A stretch of DNA of 43,041 nucleotides from Acidobacteriota bacterium. Lineage in GTDB: Bacteria > Acidobacteriota > Holophagae > Holophagales > Holophagaceae. The position numbers and the translations under genes were made by a program. The stretch is taken from NCBI GenBank assembly GCA_014189895.1, contig BJFQ01000010.1, positions 1 through 43,041 of the forward strand, written 5' to 3'. Positions 24,930 through 32,548 of this stretch are shown piece after piece. The notes under the pieces were generated by a model. The model did not search any database. It worked only from the letters and a program-made list of their open reading frames with translations, and had not been told where the DNA came from. Within the stretch, counting starts at the first letter, position 1. Every line of letters starts with the position of its first letter.

Positions 24930-25394
24930 ATGAATATTACAAACGCCAAGGGTTTCACCCTTCTCGAATTGGTTATCACGGCGACCGTTCTGCTTATTCT
25001 AGCCTCGGCATCGGTTCCTCTAGTTAAGAATGGTATTCGCCGAGACAAGGAACTTGAACTCTCAAGAAACCTCAGGGAAATAAGACTTGCGATAGATGAA
25101 TACAGAAAAGCTGCAGAATTTCAAAAAATAAAAACTCCTGCTACAGAAAATAATTTGTGTCCCTCAACTCTGGAAGAACTCGTGGAAGGCGTAGCTGCGA
25201 CTGGAAGTGCATCAAAGAAAATTAAATTCTTGAGGCGTATCCCCGTGGACCCCTTCACGGGCAAGGCAGAATGGGGGTTGAGAAGTACTTCAGATGACCC
25301 CAAATCTCGAAGCTGGGGAGGTGGTCATATCTACGACGTTTATTCACTAGCGCCGGGTACTGGGCTGAATGGAATTCCCTATACTGATTGGTAG
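24930..25394 (+). CDS. gspG: Type II secretion-type major pseudopilin (GspG-like)
   Basis: A prepilin-like protein of 154 residues. The class III leader is MNITNAKG, with cleavage after Gly8 giving an N-terminal Phe and the conserved Glu at mature position +5 (FTLLELVI). A hydrophobic helix and a globular part follow. IPVDPFTGKAEWGLRS and IYDVYS match the calcium-site region of GspG-type pseudopilins more than a long pilin. It starts two bases after the secretin stop and closes the operon. The assembly ATPase, platform protein and prepilin peptidase are not in the window. Confidence 0.85.
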   Translation: MNITNAKGFTLLELVITATVLLILASASVPLVKNGIRRDKELELSRNLREIRLAIDEYRKAAEFQKIKTPATENNLCPSTLEELVEGVAATGSASKKIKFLRRIPVDPFTGKAEWGLRSTSDDPKSRSWGGGHIYDVYSLAPGTGLNGIPYTDW

Positions 25395-25485
25395 GGGCTT
25401 TTAATCGTTGATCAATTAACCGAGAAGCGTTAACCTAAAACTTCGTCCTCAGAGGCCCTAGGGCCTATTGACCTAAATCTTTGAA

Positions 25486-25572
25486 GCGGATATGGCGGAA
25501 TTGGTAGACGCGCTAGATTCAGGTTCTAGTGCTCGCAAGGGCATGGGGGTTCGAGTCCCTCTATCCGCACCA
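25486..25572 (+). tRNA. tRNA-Leu, anticodon CAG
   Basis: An 87-nt class II tRNA with encoded CCA. Acceptor GCGGATA pairs with TATCCGC. The anticodon stem is CTAGA/TCTAG around TTCAGGT, with anticodon CAG at 25520-25522 (reads CUG). The long variable arm is TGCTC-GCAA-GGGCA, and the T-loop is TTCGAGT. The D-arm has the GG needed for T-loop contact. It lies between the pseudopilin gene and rpsO. Confidence 0.98.
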
Positions 25573-25585
25573 AGGATAGAGCCAG

Positions 25586-25633
25586 TTCCAAATCTTTTGA
25601 TTAAAATTATAAGGTGTCCAACCTTATTTGGAC
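25586..25633 (+). promoter_or_regulatory. Putative rpsO promoter and/or leader hairpins
   Basis: TTCCAA (25586-25591) and TATAAG (25608-25613) are 16 bases apart and could form a promoter. The next bases contain two mutually exclusive stems: AAGGT (25611-25615) with ACCTT (25621-25625), and GTCCAA (25616-25621) with TTGGAC (25628-25633). The promoter and the hairpin readings conflict, because the first stem would not be transcribed from this promoter. It could form in read-through RNA from the tRNA. Confidence 0.3.
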
Positions 25634-25705
25634 TTTGACCCTTGAAGCGGCATCGGGACTGCGACTTGTGGTGACGGGAATGATCCCCTTTTTTTGGGAG
25701 CCCAT

Positions 25706-25975
25706 ATGGCCCTTACTAATGAACAAAAACAAAAAGTCATCCAAGACTTTAAAACCCACGACAGTGATACCGGCTCACCTGAAGTCCAGATCGCTATCCT
25801 AACGGAACAGTTGAACTTACTCAGTGAACATTTCAAAGTTCACGTTAAAGATCACCACTCCCGAAGAGGGCTAATGATTCTTGTGAGTCAGCGACGGCGT
25901 CTGCTTGAATATCTAAAGAAAAAAGATAAATCTCGATATGAAAAGTTAATTGATCGGCTCAATCTCCGACATTAA
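25706..25975 (+). CDS. rpsO: 30S ribosomal protein S15
   Basis: S15 binds the central domain of 16S rRNA early in 30S assembly. The 89-residue product has the family length and the motifs [25 protein letters not shown] and [19 protein letters not shown]. The ATG at 25706 has GGGAG five bases upstream. The frame extends four codons further to a TTG, which is not needed. pnp, the usual neighbour, is absent. In other bacteria S15 represses its own translation through its leader. Confidence 0.98.
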   Translation: MALTNEQKQKVIQDFKTHDSDTGSPEVQIAILTEQLNLLSEHFKVHVKDHHSRRGLMILVSQRRRLLEYLKKKDKSRYEKLIDRLNLRH

Positions 25976-26012
25976 TTTTTCTTGATTGTTATTCTGGGAC
26001 TAGTTTACTGCG

Positions 26013-26642
26013 ATGTTGACACCTCTTCCCATCCCAGAGAATCCTAATCCCTATCAAACAATCAAAACGTCTGAAATTTATGCTTCTCCCTGGATAACGG
26101 TGAGAGAAGATGCTTTTCGGCATCGGCAAGGAGCCCAAGGGATCTATTCGGTGGTCTCTATCAAACATCAAGCATGTGGGGTAGTGGCAATAGATGATGA
26201 CGATCGCTTAGTCCTCGTCGGACAATGGCGTTATCCCCTGGAAGAATATTCTTGGGAGATCCCTGAAGGGGGAGGAGGGCTTGATGAGAGCCCCATTGAA
26301 TGCATGAAACGGGAACTTGCTGAAGAATGCCAATTGGAAGCAAGGTGCTGGATTCCACTTGGCTACTATCGACCGAGCAACTCTAAGACCGACGAAGAAG
26401 CTTTTCTTTTTTTAGCTGAAGACCTTAGCCCTTGCTCGGGCGAATCTGAAAGTGACGAAGAACTTATGGTCAGAAGGGAGCCTTTCAGTGAGTGCCTCGA
26501 AAGGATTTCTTCGGGTGAATTGACTGATGGCCTTACGGTAACCGGAATCTTCATGGCGCATGCCTATAGAAAAGGATTACTCCCTACCCTGTCGGATGAA
26601 CTCCAACAACGTTTTTTCACTACAAGGGTGAGTCCAGCATGA
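26013..26642 (+). CDS. Nudix hydrolase (ADP-ribose pyrophosphatase-like)
   Basis: Nudix enzymes cleave nucleoside diphosphates linked to another group. The 209-residue product has WITVREDAF and YSVVSIKHQACGVVAI before the Nudix box. Its glutamates are in GGLDES and RELAEE, the metal-binding core, and the box fits G-x5-E-x7-REL-x-EE. The usual glycine after EE-x is a glutamine here (EECQL). The upstream WRYPLEEYSWEIPEGG is characteristic of ADP-ribose pyrophosphatases. It overlaps tsaC by four bases. Confidence 0.9.
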   Translation: MLTPLPIPENPNPYQTIKTSEIYASPWITVREDAFRHRQGAQGIYSVVSIKHQACGVVAIDDDDRLVLVGQWRYPLEEYSWEIPEGGGGLDESPIECMKRELAEECQLEARCWIPLGYYRPSNSKTDEEAFLFLAEDLSPCSGESESDEELMVRREPFSECLERISSGELTDGLTVTGIFMAHAYRKGLLPTLSDELQQRFFTTRVSPA

Positions 26643-27244
26643 TCATTACCCTCGAAACTATAGACGATAAATCCCTTAACGGCATAGCCGCCTGTCTGAA
26701 AAGCGGGGGAGTGATCGCCTATCCAACTGACACTATCTATGGAATGGGCTGTCTTGCTTCAGATTCTCGAGCGATAGAAAAAATCTTTAAACTAAAGGCT
26801 CGTGACGAGACTAAACCCATGAGCCTGCTGTGCTCGAGTCACGATATGTTGTCTAAATATTGCCAGCCCCTTACACCTATAAAAAAAGACCTGTTAAGGC
26901 GTCTTCTGCCGGGTCCCTATACCTTCATTCTTTCAGCAAATGGAAACGTACCTCCTGCGTTGGTAGGAGAGCCACGGAAAACCGTTGGACTAAGGATACC
27001 CCGCCATGATTTTTGTATCTCTATCGCGAACTACCTTAACGAGGCCATTATCACAACCTCGGTCAATCGATCAGGGGAAATTCCCCTCAATGATCCGCTT
27101 GCTATCGACGCATCTTTTGGTTCCGATTTAGACGCAATTGTTATTCACGAGCCTCCTCTTGGACAATCCAGTACTATTCTCGACATTACCGGTGAGATGC
27201 CCATATTAATCCGTGCCGGGGCTGGAATCTGGCCTTTGTCCTAG
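26639..27244 (+). CDS. tsaC: L-threonylcarbamoyladenylate synthase
   Basis: The Sua5/YrdC/YwlC-family enzyme makes threonylcarbamoyl-AMP from threonine, bicarbonate and ATP for the t6A37 modification of tRNAs reading ANN codons. The 201-residue product is the short (TsaC) form without a Sua5 domain. Motifs are GGVIAYPTDTIYGMGC (about 23-38), KARDETKPMSLL, LLPGPYTFIL, VGLRIPRH and the late SVNRSGE. The start overlaps the Nudix stop as ATGA. Confidence 0.95.
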   Translation: MIITLETIDDKSLNGIAACLKSGGVIAYPTDTIYGMGCLASDSRAIEKIFKLKARDETKPMSLLCSSHDMLSKYCQPLTPIKKDLLRRLLPGPYTFILSANGNVPPALVGEPRKTVGLRIPRHDFCISIANYLNEAIITTSVNRSGEIPLNDPLAIDASFGSDLDAIVIHEPPLGQSSTILDITGEMPILIRAGAGIWPLS

Positions 27245-27287
27245 TTTTTATAGGGCAAGCTAGTGACGTATTTGCTATATTTAAGTT

Positions 27288-27367
27288 GTTCGAGGAGCGT
27301 TGCGCGACTACGTTTCTAGAGAGTCCCAGGCTCGAACATCCATCTTGGATTCAATAACGACGCTCAT
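27288..27367 (+). promoter_or_regulatory. S-adenosylhomocysteine (SAH) riboswitch
   Basis: The leader of ahcY contains the known SAH aptamer layout. GTTCGAG (27288-27294) pairs with CTCGAAC (27331-27337). The conserved GAGGAGCGTTGC and CCCAGGCTCG blocks are present. GAGCGT (27295-27300) pairs with ACGCTC (27360-27365) to close the pseudoknot, and ATCCA-TCT-TGGAT makes the small internal hairpin. A -10-like TATATT at 27276-27281 would start transcription at about 27288, right at the aptamer. A further hairpin GGTGAG/CTCACC (27387-27410) and the GGAG before the ATG may be the expression platform. Known SAH riboswitches turn the gene on when SAH is high. Confidence 0.93.
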
Positions 27368-27435
27368 CTGTTACCAAAAGGTATCGGGTGAGTTAAGTAA
27401 GCATCTCACCAGGTCACCTGATCTCGGAGATTCAT

Positions 27436-28845
27436 ATGAGCGTTATTAACAAGCAAGATTACGAGATTGCAAATATTAATTTGGCTCCTTGGGGCCGTAA
27501 AGAAATCCTCATAGCCCAGGAAGAAATGCCTGCCTTAATGAGTATTCGACACGAGTACTTAAATGCGAAGCCCCTAGCGGGCGCCCGAATCGCTGGCTCG
27601 CTCCATATGACCATACAAACGGCTGTCCTTATAGAGACTCTTAGGGCCCTAGGGGCTGATGTCCGATGGGCTTCATGCAATATCTACTCGACCCAAGATC
27701 ACGCTGCAGCAGCAATCGCGGAAGCGGGAACTCCGGTCTTTGCGGTTAAAGGCGAGAGTCTCGAAGAGTACTGGGAATTCACACATCGTATCTTCGACTT
27801 TGAAGAACAAGAGCCCAATATGATCTTGGATGATGGTGGCGACGCTACCCTTCTTCTTCACTTAGGTAGTAAAGCAGAATCCGATCTGACGGTTTTGTCT
27901 AATCCCAAAAGCGAAGAAGAGTCGATACTTTTTTCTTCCATTAAAAAAAGACTGAAGACCTCTGCGAATTGGTACAGTACAAAATTGGCTTCCATTAAAG
28001 GCGTGACCGAAGAAACAACGACCGGTGTTCACCGACTCTACGATATGTTCAAAGCGGGAGATCTAAAGATTCCTGCCATCAATGTCAACGATTCCGTCAC
28101 CAAAAGTAAATTTGATAATTTATACGGATGCCGCGAGTCCCTCGTTGATGCCATTAAACGCGCCACAGATGTCATGATTGCTGGAAAGGTTGCTGTAGTT
28201 TGTGGATACGGAGATGTCGGTAAAGGTTCAGCCCAAGCTCTTCGTGCCCTCTCTGCTCAAGTTTGGGTGACTGAAGTAGATCCAATTTGTGCTCTTCAGG
28301 CAGCCATGGAAGGATATCGTGTCGTCACCATGGATGAGGTCGCCTCTCTAGCAGATATTTTTGTCACTGCCACGGGTAATTATCATGTCATTACCCATGA
28401 GCACATGTCCAAAATGAAAAATGATGCCATTGTTTGTAATATTGGCCATTTCGATAATGAGATTGATGTAGTCTCCCTAGAAAAGTATGAGTGGGAAGAG
28501 ATTAAACCCCAAGTCGATCATGTAATCTTTCCTAACGGTAAAAGAATCATTCTTCTCGCACGAGGTCGCCTAGTTAATTTAGGTTGTGGAACGGGACACC
28601 CCAGCTACGTGATGAGCAGTTCTTTTGCTAATCAAGTGCTGGCCCAAATTGAACTTTGGACAGAACGGGATACCCAAAAATACCCTGTGGGTGTTTACAC
28701 ACTTCCCAAAGCCTTGGACGAAAAGGTGGCGCGCCTTCAACTTTCAAAACTGAATGCTCAACTCACTCAATTGACCCAAGAACAAGCCCAGTATATTGGT
28801 GTATCAAACCAAGGACCATTCAAGTCTAATTCATACCGCTACTAA
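27436..28845 (+). CDS. ahcY: Adenosylhomocysteinase (S-adenosyl-L-homocysteine hydrolase)
   Basis: Splits S-adenosylhomocysteine, the product of all SAM methylations, into adenosine and homocysteine, using bound NAD. The 469-residue protein begins with the substrate domain ([32 protein letters not shown]). It contains the insertion of about 40 residues typical of many bacterial enzymes, then [14 protein letters not shown], the NAD loop [24 protein letters not shown] and [14 protein letters not shown]. The C-terminal lysine-tyrosine region ends SNSYRY. The preceding SAH riboswitch fits the function exactly. sdaA converges on it with a 1-bp gap. Confidence 0.98.
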   Translation: MSVINKQDYEIANINLAPWGRKEILIAQEEMPALMSIRHEYLNAKPLAGARIAGSLHMTIQTAVLIETLRALGADVRWASCNIYSTQDHAAAAIAEAGTPVFAVKGESLEEYWEFTHRIFDFEEQEPNMILDDGGDATLLLHLGSKAESDLTVLSNPKSEEESILFSSIKKRLKTSANWYSTKLASIKGVTEETTTGVHRLYDMFKAGDLKIPAINVNDSVTKSKFDNLYGCRESLVDAIKRATDVMIAGKVAVVCGYGDVGKGSAQALRALSAQVWVTEVDPICALQAAMEGYRVVTMDEVASLADIFVTATGNYHVITHEHMSKMKNDAIVCNIGHFDNEIDVVSLEKYEWEEIKPQVDHVIFPNGKRIILLARGRLVNLGCGTGHPSYVMSSSFANQVLAQIELWTERDTQKYPVGVYTLPKALDEKVARLQLSKLNAQLTQLTQEQAQYIGVSNQGPFKSNSYRY

Positions 28846-28846
28846 A

Positions 28847-30256
28847 CTAGCACTCAGGCAAATTAACCGAAACCCCTTCAGGAACACCCACCACCTGAAG
28901 GGCGAGGCCTCCCCGAGAAGTTTCCTTGTACTTTGTTTTCATGTCGGCGCCGGTCAAGCGCATAGTTTCAATAACATTATCGAGGCTGACAAAATGATTA
29001 CCATCACCATGGAGAGCAAGTCTCGCAGCTTGAATCGCTTTGACGGAAGCCATGGCGTTCCGTTCGATGCAGGGAATCTGAACCAAGCCACCGATCGGAT
29101 CGCAGGTTAGACCCAAATGATGTTCCATCCCGATCTCAGCTGCATTTTCAACTTGCTTGGGGGTCCCGCCTAATACTTCAGCTAAAGCTCCAGCTGCCAT
29201 AGAACATGCCGATCCCACTTCTCCTTGACAGCCAACTTCAGCTCCGCTAATGCTTGCATTCTTTTTATATAAAGTTCCGATAGCTCCCGCTGTGAGCAAG
29301 AATTTAACCACGCCTTCGTCTGAAGCTCCATCCGTAAAGCGACGATAAAAATGGAGAACGGCGGGAATGATGCCTGCAGCGCCATTAGTGGGGGCTGTAA
29401 CGACCTTTCCTCCAGCTGCATTTTCTTCATTGACGGCTAGCGCATATAAACTAACCCAATCCATGAGGGCTAAGGGGTCTTTGAGATTCTCTGGGCGATC
29501 GCTTAGAGTTTTGAATAGCGCAGGGGCCCGCCGAAGAACTTTTAGGCCACCCGGAAGTATCCCCGAAGATTGGCAGCCTCGCCTAACACAGGCTTCCATT
29601 GCTCTCCAAATCGACAGGAGCTTAGCCTTAGTTTCAGATTCACTCCTCCATGCAGCTTCATTGGCCAACATGACATCGCTAATTGAGAGATTGTGGGTTG
29701 CGCAATGGTCGAGAAGTTCTATAGCTGAGTTAAAAGGAAATTGGAGGGACAATTCTCGTGGCTTAAGGGGGTCGCCACCTAAAGGTGCTTCCGGATCTAA
29801 CACAAAGCCTCCACCAACCGAATAGTAGGTCCCTTCATGCAACAACTCTTCTTTGGCTCCAAGGGAAACGAACCGCATTCCATTGGGATGGTAAGGAAGC
29901 GCTTTGTATTCGAAATGGATGGCTTCAGATTCGCGCCAATGGATCGGATACTGACCTAAAAGAGAGAGGCTCTGATTGACTTCAATGTCCTGAAGCACAC
30001 CCGGGATCTTATCGACATCTACATCTTCAGGGGTGTAACCCATGAGACCTAAAGATAACGCCTTGGGGGTACCGTGCCCCCTACCAGTAGCCCCCAAAGA
30101 ACCATAAAGAAATATTTTTATTTTACAGATTTTTCCAATGATCCCCATCTCTTGTATCTTTAAGGCATAAATTCTTGCAGCAGTCATGGGGCCAACAGTA
30201 TGAGAACTACTGGGGCCAATACCGATTTTAAATAAATCTAACGTTGAAACAGCCAT
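28847..30256 (-). CDS. sdaA: L-serine ammonia-lyase (iron-sulfur type)
   Basis: Deaminates L-serine to pyruvate with an oxygen-sensitive [4Fe-4S] cluster. It is the single-chain form with both domains: N-terminal LDLFKIGIGPSSSHTVGPM and C-terminal NGAAGIIPAVL, GCQGEVGSACSMAAG, HHLGLTCDPIGGLVQIPC. The cysteines in the last two motifs are the likely cluster ligands. The frame is open to 30292, but the ATG at 30256 has AGGA six bases upstream and gives the normal N-terminus (469 residues). Upstream on the same strand is the DUF309 gene. Confidence 0.95.
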   Translation of the reverse strand: MAVSTLDLFKIGIGPSSSHTVGPMTAARIYALKIQEMGIIGKICKIKIFLYGSLGATGRGHGTPKALSLGLMGYTPEDVDVDKIPGVLQDIEVNQSLSLLGQYPIHWRESEAIHFEYKALPYHPNGMRFVSLGAKEELLHEGTYYSVGGGFVLDPEAPLGGDPLKPRELSLQFPFNSAIELLDHCATHNLSISDVMLANEAAWRSESETKAKLLSIWRAMEACVRRGCQSSGILPGGLKVLRRAPALFKTLSDRPENLKDPLALMDWVSLYALAVNEENAAGGKVVTAPTNGAAGIIPAVLHFYRRFTDGASDEGVVKFLLTAGAIGTLYKKNASISGAEVGCQGEVGSACSMAAGALAEVLGGTPKQVENAAEIGMEHHLGLTCDPIGGLVQIPCIERNAMASVKAIQAARLALHGDGNHFVSLDNVIETMRLTGADMKTKYKETSRGGLALQVVGVPEGVSVNLPEC

Positions 30257-30295
30257 GGTGTGTCCTGTCTCAATCCTATCGCGACTCGACAAAGC

Positions 30296-31060
30296 CTATG
30301 TAAGATTCCAACGAGGCCTCGGTTGTTTCCAAACCTTCCCCCAGTCCGAAGCGTCTCCTGGGTCAAGTTCTAGTGCAATGTAGTCTAGGGCTTTCAGTGA
30401 CTCATGGATCTCAAGATTACCCGTGGACAACGTCAATCGATCCTGACCTTTGAGCCGGCCTAGGGCATCTTTCCATACAGCTTGTGCTCCAGCCGCATTC
30501 TGGTGTTGAATATGATGAAATCCGGCCGCTAGAAGAATGAGGGATTGGAGATTTAGTTTTTCCTCCCCTTTAGCACTGAGCCACAAGGGTTCAAGGGCAT
30601 CATGACATTCAAAAAAAAGTCCATTATTGAAGAGGGAAATTCCGCATCTAAAATCATAGTCAAGCCCGGGATTGATCCCCGTGAGCGAGGATAATTGCCA
30701 ACCGATCCTGAGCGAAACCATCGGTGCCCATGATCGCCAAGAGTCATGGGCACCCCAACCCGCCTCTTGCATCGAGGCCGTATCAGGGAAAAGTTCTTGG
30801 TGATAGTGCCAAGACACGGAAGGCTCTTTGACCTCAACTGCAGCCAGCATTTTGGCCGCTTGCACGAAGAGTTCTTCTTCGGGTATTCCTTGCATGAAAT
30901 TCTTTCGGACACCAGGGGAACCTAGGATCAAGGGCCATACCAGGTGCTGACGCTCTTGGGGATTATGAATAGCTTTTTCAAATCTTTTTCTGATAAATCG
31001 TTGTATCTCCAGGGGAAGGAGAGGCTGGCGTTGCCAAAAAGGAGACGTTAGATGTTCCAA
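30296..31060 (-). CDS. DUF309-domain protein
   Basis: The C-terminal half carries the DUF309 motif: SLFNNGLFFECHDALEPLW, then LILLAAGFHHIQHQN. This family is a small helical bundle of unknown function. The N-terminal 130 residues are rich in tryptophan and aromatic residues and match nothing I recognise, so the 254-residue protein is longer than the bare domain. The start is a TTG with AGGAAG six bases upstream, three bases after the yaaA stop, so the two are translated together. Function unknown. Confidence 0.75.
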   Translation of the reverse strand: MEHLTSPFWQRQPLLPLEIQRFIRKRFEKAIHNPQERQHLVWPLILGSPGVRKNFMQGIPEEELFVQAAKMLAAVEVKEPSVSWHYHQELFPDTASMQEAGWGAHDSWRSWAPMVSLRIGWQLSSLTGINPGLDYDFRCGISLFNNGLFFECHDALEPLWLSAKGEEKLNLQSLILLAAGFHHIQHQNAAGAQAVWKDALGRLKGQDRLTLSTGNLEIHESLKALDYIALELDPGDASDWGKVWKQPRPRWNLT

Positions 31061-31063
31061 TGC

Positions 31064-31792
31064 TCACTTCCTCTTTGTATCAATGGTTATGACTAGTTCT
31101 TTTCCCCCATACTCATTCTCGTTCATCTCCGTAATACGGCACGAGGGCAATATAGCTTTGAAAACTTGCTTTGGGCTCCCCTTCTGATGAACAAGGATCC
31201 ATCGAGCAAGTAGGCCGCGATAGTATTTCGACCAATGGCTTACTTTTTTACCTGAGCCATCTAGAATCATGGCCGTATTACGCTCTCTCCCCCATAAGTG
31301 AATTAAGGAACTTTGATCTTCCGGTATTAGAGACCAAACAGGGCCTTTGGGTATCTTATTTAGTTCGGATAAAAACTGTTTTTGGAGGTGCGCTTTAAGC
31401 CCTTCGAGACTATTCATCTTCAATTTATAAAACGGCAGAAGTTCGTCTCCACGAACGAGTCCACGGAGATTAGATAGTACGAAAATTTGCTGCCACATTT
31501 TGAGGGGGATCGAAGAAGCGTCAAGAGCTTCGAAGGCAACCCCCTGGTATCGACCAAGGGCTGGTAACAAGGGTAACGGTTTATGAAGATTTTTGCATTG
31601 AGTGATCACCTTATTGAAAAGATCGCCCTTGGTACCGAGGATTTTTAGCAATTCTGAGCGAGAAGCGTCTCGAATTTTTTTTTGGAGAGACATTCTAACC
31701 CATGCTTGGTCTTTATTTTCTGAGAGAGTGCCCAATCTGCCGCCTTCTTTTTTGTCTTCCGAAGGAGCGAGAAGGATAGAAGGTTGTGACAT
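31064..31792 (-). CDS. yaaA: YaaA-like (DUF328/UPF0246) protein
   Basis: E. coli YaaA is induced by peroxide and lowers free iron during stress. The 242-residue product has the family marks SILLAPSEDKK at the start, ALGRYQGVAFEALDASS in the middle and FVLSNLRGLVRGDELLPFYKLKM. The usual late motif around N-x-A-x-x-E-Y appears here as HWSKYYRGLLARW, so conservation is partial. It sits three bases after tolQ on the same strand. Confidence 0.8.
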   Translation of the reverse strand: MSQPSILLAPSEDKKEGGRLGTLSENKDQAWVRMSLQKKIRDASRSELLKILGTKGDLFNKVITQCKNLHKPLPLLPALGRYQGVAFEALDASSIPLKMWQQIFVLSNLRGLVRGDELLPFYKLKMNSLEGLKAHLQKQFLSELNKIPKGPVWSLIPEDQSSLIHLWGRERNTAMILDGSGKKVSHWSKYYRGLLARWILVHQKGSPKQVFKAILPSCRITEMNENEYGGKELVITIDTKRK

Positions 31793-31795
31793 CTT

Positions 31796-32473
31796 TTATG
31801 ATTGATGATCGATGGTAGAAATGATTTCTAGCGAGAAGTCATCAATAGCATTTTGCCAAGACTTCAATTCTCCTTGGAAATAGTTATAGGCCATCAGGGC
31901 CGGGATAGCTGCTACCAAACCAAGCGCCGTAGCAATGAGAGATTCGCTGATGCCCGGAGCAACGCTCGCTAAGTTTGCATTACCCGACATACCAATCCCA
32001 CGGAACGCTCCGATGATACCCCAAACAGTTCCGAGCAAGCCCACGAAAGGAGAGACTGCGGCCACTGTTGCGAGCGTACCCATCTGCGACTCGATTAATC
32101 CCATCTGGACGACTCCTGAACGCTGCAGCGTTCTTTCGATGGAAAGGATTCTTTCTGAAGGGCTTTTGGCTTGCATGATGGGAGAAGCCATTTCCTGCTT
32201 CGTGGCCCGACATAAAGCCAACAGTGGCGATCCTTCGAATTCTCCAGATCTGCGATCGATTTCTTTCCAACCCTTCCCTTCGTCATACAGTATCCGAAGC
32301 TCTAGGGATGTTTTTTTCATCGAAGCAAAAGTCTTCGCTTTTCTAAAAATAATGGACCAGCTCCAGACGGAAAAAATAAAAAGAATCAACAGGATAAATT
32401 GAGCAAAAATACTCGCATTAAGGAGCACCTGAAACAGATTTACTTCTACTTGCGCCATGCCCAAGAAGGCCAT
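31796..32473 (-). CDS. tolQ: TolQ/ExbB-family proton channel subunit
   Basis: Inner-membrane ring protein that couples proton flow to movement of TolA or TonB. The 225-residue product has three membrane segments: about 18-42, about 130-155 (LATVAAVSPFVGLLGTVWGII) and about 170-195 (GISESLIATALGLVAAIPALMAYNYF). The proton-path pattern is normal. The ATG at 32473 has GGAG six bases upstream. A partner gene tolR/exbD would be expected next, but the next gene is yaaA-like. TolQ and ExbB cannot be told apart with confidence here. Confidence 0.85.
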   Translation of the reverse strand: MAFLGMAQVEVNLFQVLLNASIFAQFILLILFIFSVWSWSIIFRKAKTFASMKKTSLELRILYDEGKGWKEIDRRSGEFEGSPLLALCRATKQEMASPIMQAKSPSERILSIERTLQRSGVVQMGLIESQMGTLATVAAVSPFVGLLGTVWGIIGAFRGIGMSGNANLASVAPGISESLIATALGLVAAIPALMAYNYFQGELKSWQNAIDDFSLEIISTIDHQS

Positions 32474-32548
32474 AAAGGACTCCGATACTTGCTCATCATA
32501 TCAAGAGTGGTCGGTATTTCGAGATACACTATTAAAAAGGTGGGTCTC

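Noticed and set aside
29367-29825. 152-codon open frame antisense to sdaA
   Set aside because: It lies wholly inside the well-supported sdaA gene, has no family match and no good start signal.
31935-32402. 155-codon open frame antisense to tolQ
   Set aside because: A shadow of tolQ in the opposite strand; the tolQ reading has clear membrane segments and motifs.
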